Origin: an uncultured Rhodanobacter sp.
Lineage (GTDB): Bacteria > Pseudomonadota > Gammaproteobacteria > Xanthomonadales > Rhodanobacteraceae
Length of the DNA: 8,566 nucleotides
Assembly: GCA_937906285.1 (NCBI GenBank)
Contig: CALCWL010000193.1
Coordinates: 1-8,566 of the forward strand
Direction of reading: 5' to 3'
The notes beneath the pieces are model-generated. The model saw only the letters and a list, made by a program, of their open reading frames with translations, did not search any database and had not been told where the DNA came from. Below, in pieces: positions 6,730 through 8,566 of this stretch; position 1 is the stretch's first letter; every line of letters begins with the position of its first letter. The position numbers and the translations under genes are program-made.

Positions 6730-6769
6730 CGGCTGATTGAAAGAATCGAGGTCGGCTGATTGAAAGAAT
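6730..6769. repeat. Pair of exact 17-bp direct repeats
   Basis: The 17-mer CGGCTGATTGAAAGAAT occurs at 6730-6746 and again at 6753-6769, with a 6-bp spacer (CGAGGT), so the period is 23 bp. The copies start 37 nt after the M56 stop codon. Only two copies are present. They could be a small duplication or a paired protein-binding site; no known element is recognised. Confidence 0.85.
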
Positions 6770-6779
6770 ACGGGCCACT

Positions 6780-6815
6780 GAAATGCATCCGGTCGTTCCG
6801 GCCGGAGCGCATTTC
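6780..6815 (+). repeat. Imperfect hairpin competing with the 19-bp inverted repeat
   Basis: GAAATGC (6780-6786) pairs with GCATTTC (6809-6815), and TCCGG (6788-6792) with CCGGA (6802-6806). There is a small internal bulge and a 9-nt loop. The 3' half of this stem lies inside the left arm of the longer 19-bp inverted repeat, so as RNA the two structures could not form together. Confidence 0.6.
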
Positions 6816-6894
6816 CTGATCTGTTACGCTCGGGTTGACGTTTCCCTGTGGCACTCGTACTGCCGGCCACACTAGCAGATCAGGAAATGCGCTC
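6805..6894. repeat. Perfect 19-bp inverted repeat with structured 52-bp centre (possible small palindromic element)
   Basis: GAGCGCATTTCCTGATCTG at 6805-6823 is exactly reverse-complemented at 6876-6894. The 52-bp centre holds a smaller stem, TGTGGC (6847-6852) with GCCACA (6866-6871). TTCCG occurs just outside both ends (6796-6800 and 6896-6900) but is not placed symmetrically, so a target-site duplication is doubtful. The 90-bp size and terminal repeats fit a MITE- or REP-like element or a structured 3' UTR. No transposase ORF is present. The identity of the element is not recognised. Confidence 0.75.
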
Positions 6895-6943
6895 TTTCCG
6901 CTAACAATCTGATCAGCCAAAAGCTGAAAGATGCACCAAATCA

Positions 6944-6970
6944 GACAAGGCCGGGCGACCGGCCTTTGTC
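6944..6970 (+). terminator. GC-rich terminator hairpin with GCGA tetraloop
   Basis: GACAAGGCCGG (6944-6954) pairs with CCGGCC-TTT-GTC (6959-6970), with one extra T, around the GNRA-type loop GCGA. The GGCCGG/CCGGCC core is perfect, and a short TTT follows it on the + strand. It lies about 250 nt after the M56 stop codon and probably ends the BlaI-M56 transcript. It may also catch antisense transcripts. Confidence 0.7.
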
Positions 6971-7006
6971 GTATCCAACGCCAGGCAGTCTCGGATTCCG
7001 CGACAT

Positions 7007-7037
7007 GCAAAAGGCCGGGTAAATCCCCGGCCTTTGC
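7007..7037 (-). terminator. Terminator of the S9 peptidase gene, probably bidirectional
   Basis: AAAGGCCGGG (7010-7019) pairs with CCCGGCCTTT (7026-7035) around a 6-nt loop. It lies 25 nt beyond the peptidase stop codon. Read on the - strand the stem ends in TTTT, as expected for an intrinsic terminator. On the + strand it ends in TTT, so it may also stop transcription coming from the M56 side. Confidence 0.8.
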
Positions 7038-7062
7038 GTTTCCATCGATCAAACGGCCGCGT

Positions 7063-8566
7063 TCACTTCCACGGCCACGCCTTCAGCTCGTACTCCTTCG
7101 GCGGCGTGTTGCCGGCGAGGTACTGCACGAAGTAGTCCCAGCGGCGGCGGGTGACGTAGGGGGTGGCGCCGCCGTAGGCGTGGTGGGCGTTGGGGATCAG
7201 CAGCAGGTCGAAATCGCGATTGGCCTTGATCAGCGCGTCGACCACCAGCAAGGTGTTGGACGGAGGCACGTTGTCGTCCATGGTGCCGTGGGTGAGCATC
7301 AGGCGGCCCCTGAGGTTCTTCGCCAGGTTCTGGTTGGCCTGGGCGTCGTAGTTGCTCTTGCCGCCCTTGTCGGTGACCAGCTCGCCCTGGTACTTCTCGG
7401 CCCAGTCGTCCTCGTAGTTGCGGTCGTCGTGGTTGCCGCTTTCGGCCCAGCCGACCTTGAAGAAGTCCGGGTAGCGGAACATCGCGCCGGCGGTGGCGTT
7501 GCCGCCGCCGGAGTGGCCCCAGATGCCGACGCGGTCGAGGTCGATCCACGGGTAGCGCCGACCCAGCTCCTTCAGCGCCGCGACCTGGTCCGGCAGCGTG
7601 TTGTCCTCCATGCGGCCGTACCAGGCGTCGTGGAAGGATTTGGAGCGCCACGGTGTGCCCATGCCGTCGATCGCCACCACGATGAAGCCGAGCTCGGCCA
7701 TCGCCTGGTGGTCGGCGCGCGCGGCGGAGAAGTTGCGCCCGCGCACCGAACCGGTCTGCGGACCGGGGTAGACGTAGTCGATGATCGGATACTTCTTCGA
7801 CGCATCGAAGTGCGAGGGCTTGAACATCATCCCGTACAGCGTGGTCTTGCCGTCGCGCGCCTTGACCGTGATCGGCACCGGCGGCACCCAGCCGGCGGCC
7901 TTCAGGCGCGTGATGTCGGCACGGGCGATGGTGGCGAGCGTGTGGCCGTCGTCCGCCGCGCGCAGCACGGTGACGGGCGGCGTGGTCGGCGTGGAATACA
8001 CATCCACGAAGGCCTTGCCGTCCGGCGACAGGGTGATCTCGTGGTTGGCCGCCTCCGGCGTCAAGAGCACCGGCTTGCCGCCGTCCAGGCTGACCTTGAA
8101 GAACTGCTGGTAATACGGGTTCACGCCAGCCGTGCGGCCCACGCCGCGGAACCACACGGTGCGCGATTTCGGATCGACCTTGAGCACCTCGGTGACGTTG
8201 CCGGTGCCGGTGGTGATCGCGTGCTTGAGCTTGCCGTTGCGCACGTCGTAGAGGTACAGGTTGCCCCAATCGTTGCGTTCGCTGTACCAGACCGCCTCAT
8301 GCGTGGCCGGCAGGTAGCGCCAGTTGACGGCGCCGTTGCCGCTTTCGAAGTACGTCGGCGAGGTTTCCTCGAACACCGTGCGCACCTTGCCGGTGGCCGC
8401 GTCGGCAATGCGCAGCCACGCGTGCTTGTGGTAGCGCGAGGTGGAGACGAAGGCCAGTGTCTTGCCGTCGCTCGCCCACTTCACGTCGTCCCAGCCGCCG
8501 TCGGGGCCGCAGCTCACGTCGTCGCACAGGGTGGAGCGGTGCTGGTCCGGCGGCATCTGCAGGCGC
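7063..8566 (-). CDS. S9-family prolyl oligopeptidase / dipeptidyl-peptidase IV-like serine peptidase, N-terminus off the window
   Basis: Likely an exported or periplasmic enzyme that cuts Xaa-Pro dipeptides or small peptides. About 500 C-terminal residues are visible. The frame stays open to the window edge, so the Met at 8554-8556 is internal and the signal peptide and early propeller are missing. Numbered from that Met, residues 1-220 look like the DPPIV N-terminal beta-propeller (AVWYSERNDWGNLYLYD, NHEITLSPDGKAFV). Residues about 255-490 form the alpha/beta-hydrolase domain: nucleophile S349 in GIWGHSGGG, acid D427 in HGTMDDNVP (the DPP-IV HGTADDNV motif), and base H458 or H459 in PNAHHAYGG. 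DPIIDYVYPGP-like and GFIVVAIDGMGTP segments are typical of the family. All triad residues are present. It converges on the M56 gene with its own terminator. Subfamily S9B is favoured; substrate specificity is not proven. Confidence 0.92.
   Translation of the reverse strand, partial: RLQMPPDQHRSTLCDDVSCGPDGGWDDVKWASDGKTLAFVSTSRYHKHAWLRIADAATGKVRTVFEETSPTYFESGNGAVNWRYLPATHEAVWYSERNDWGNLYLYDVRNGKLKHAITTGTGNVTEVLKVDPKSRTVWFRGVGRTAGVNPYYQQFFKVSLDGGKPVLLTPEAANHEITLSPDGKAFVDVYSTPTTPPVTVLRAADDGHTLATIARADITRLKAAGWVPPVPITVKARDGKTTLYGMMFKPSHFDASKKYPIIDYVYPGPQTGSVRGRNFSAARADHQAMAELGFIVVAIDGMGTPWRSKSFHDAWYGRMEDNTLPDQVAALKELGRRYPWIDLDRVGIWGHSGGGNATAGAMFRYPDFFKVGWAESGNHDDRNYEDDWAEKYQGELVTDKGGKSNYDAQANQNLAKNLRGRLMLTHGTMDDNVPPSNTLLVVDALIKANRDFDLLLIPNAHHAYGGATPYVTRRRWDYFVQYLAGNTPPKEYELKAWPWK

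Larger units (their letters stand above)
6693..7062. other. Gene-free convergent intergenic region rich in repeats and hairpins
   Basis: About 370 bases separate the M56 stop codon (+ strand) from the peptidase stop codon (- strand). No ORF with a believable start, ribosome-binding site or protein family was found. It holds, in order, a 17-bp direct repeat pair, a hairpin, a perfect 19-bp inverted repeat, and two GC-rich terminator hairpins, each listed separately. The segment 6901-6943 between the inverted repeat and the first terminator is AT-richer than the genes around it and has no recognised feature. Confidence 0.8.

Noticed and set aside
6730..6769. Direct repeats as a CRISPR array
   Set aside because: There are only two 17-bp copies with a 6-bp spacer and no cas genes.
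4701..7052. A 783-codon open frame on the - strand opposite the M56 gene
   Set aside because: It is the antisense shadow of a GC-rich repetitive gene: low-complexity Gly/Gln/Arg content, no family match, no ribosome-binding site, and it overlaps the whole of a clear M56 protein.
8554..8556. ATG at 8556 (- strand) as the true start of the S9 peptidase
   Set aside because: The frame continues upstream to the window edge (codons for Arg-Leu-Gln), no ribosome-binding site is possible to assess, and DPP-IV-type enzymes need a much longer N-terminal propeller and an export signal.

Overview
The window looks like chromosomal DNA from a GC-rich gammaproteobacterium, most likely of the Xanthomonadales/Lysobacterales (Rhodanobacter/Dyella/Xanthomonas-like). 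This placement is inferred from base composition, from the short-form NrdB, from the Xanthomonadales-style M56 protein with Gln-rich heptads, and from the DPP-IV-type S9 peptidase. No marker gene confirms it. No rRNA, tRNA, CRISPR array or transposase gene is seen.

Layout. (1) 1-2890: an aerobic ribonucleotide reductase operon, nrdA (5' end off the window), a 74-residue KTSC-domain gene, and nrdB, all on + with 15-16 nt gaps. NrdA keeps its visible catalytic Cys, radical-transfer Tyr pair and C-terminal Cys pair. NrdB keeps all six metal ligands and the radical Tyr. (2) 2925-4286: an AraC-family regulator with a Cys/His cluster at its N-terminus, then a small, probably exported NTF2-like/DUF4440 protein. 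(3) 4321-6692: a two-gene regulatory cassette. A long palindromic operator/promoter precedes a BlaI/MecI-family repressor gene, which is followed after 1 nt by a BlaR1-like M56 membrane metalloprotease. The M56 protein has no penicillin-binding sensor domain. It carries instead a Pro-rich linker, a small unknown domain and a long Leu-x6-Leu heptad region predicted to fold as a helical hairpin. (4) 6693-7062: a gene-free stretch dense in structure: a 17-bp direct repeat pair, a perfect 19-bp inverted repeat with a competing hairpin, and two similar GC-rich terminators. (5) 7063-8566, - strand: the C-terminal part of an S9 prolyl oligopeptidase/dipeptidyl-peptidase IV-like enzyme, converging on the M56 gene.

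How the parts may work together. NrdA and NrdB form the enzyme that makes dNTP precursors; the KTSC protein between them is a candidate accessory factor of unknown role. The BlaI-like protein should repress its own operon through the two TACA-N2-TGTA dyads. The M56 protease should relieve that repression when its periplasmic domain senses a signal, which is probably not a beta-lactam. This cassette is the most likely place for poorly described biology. Its target genes, apart from itself, are not visible here.
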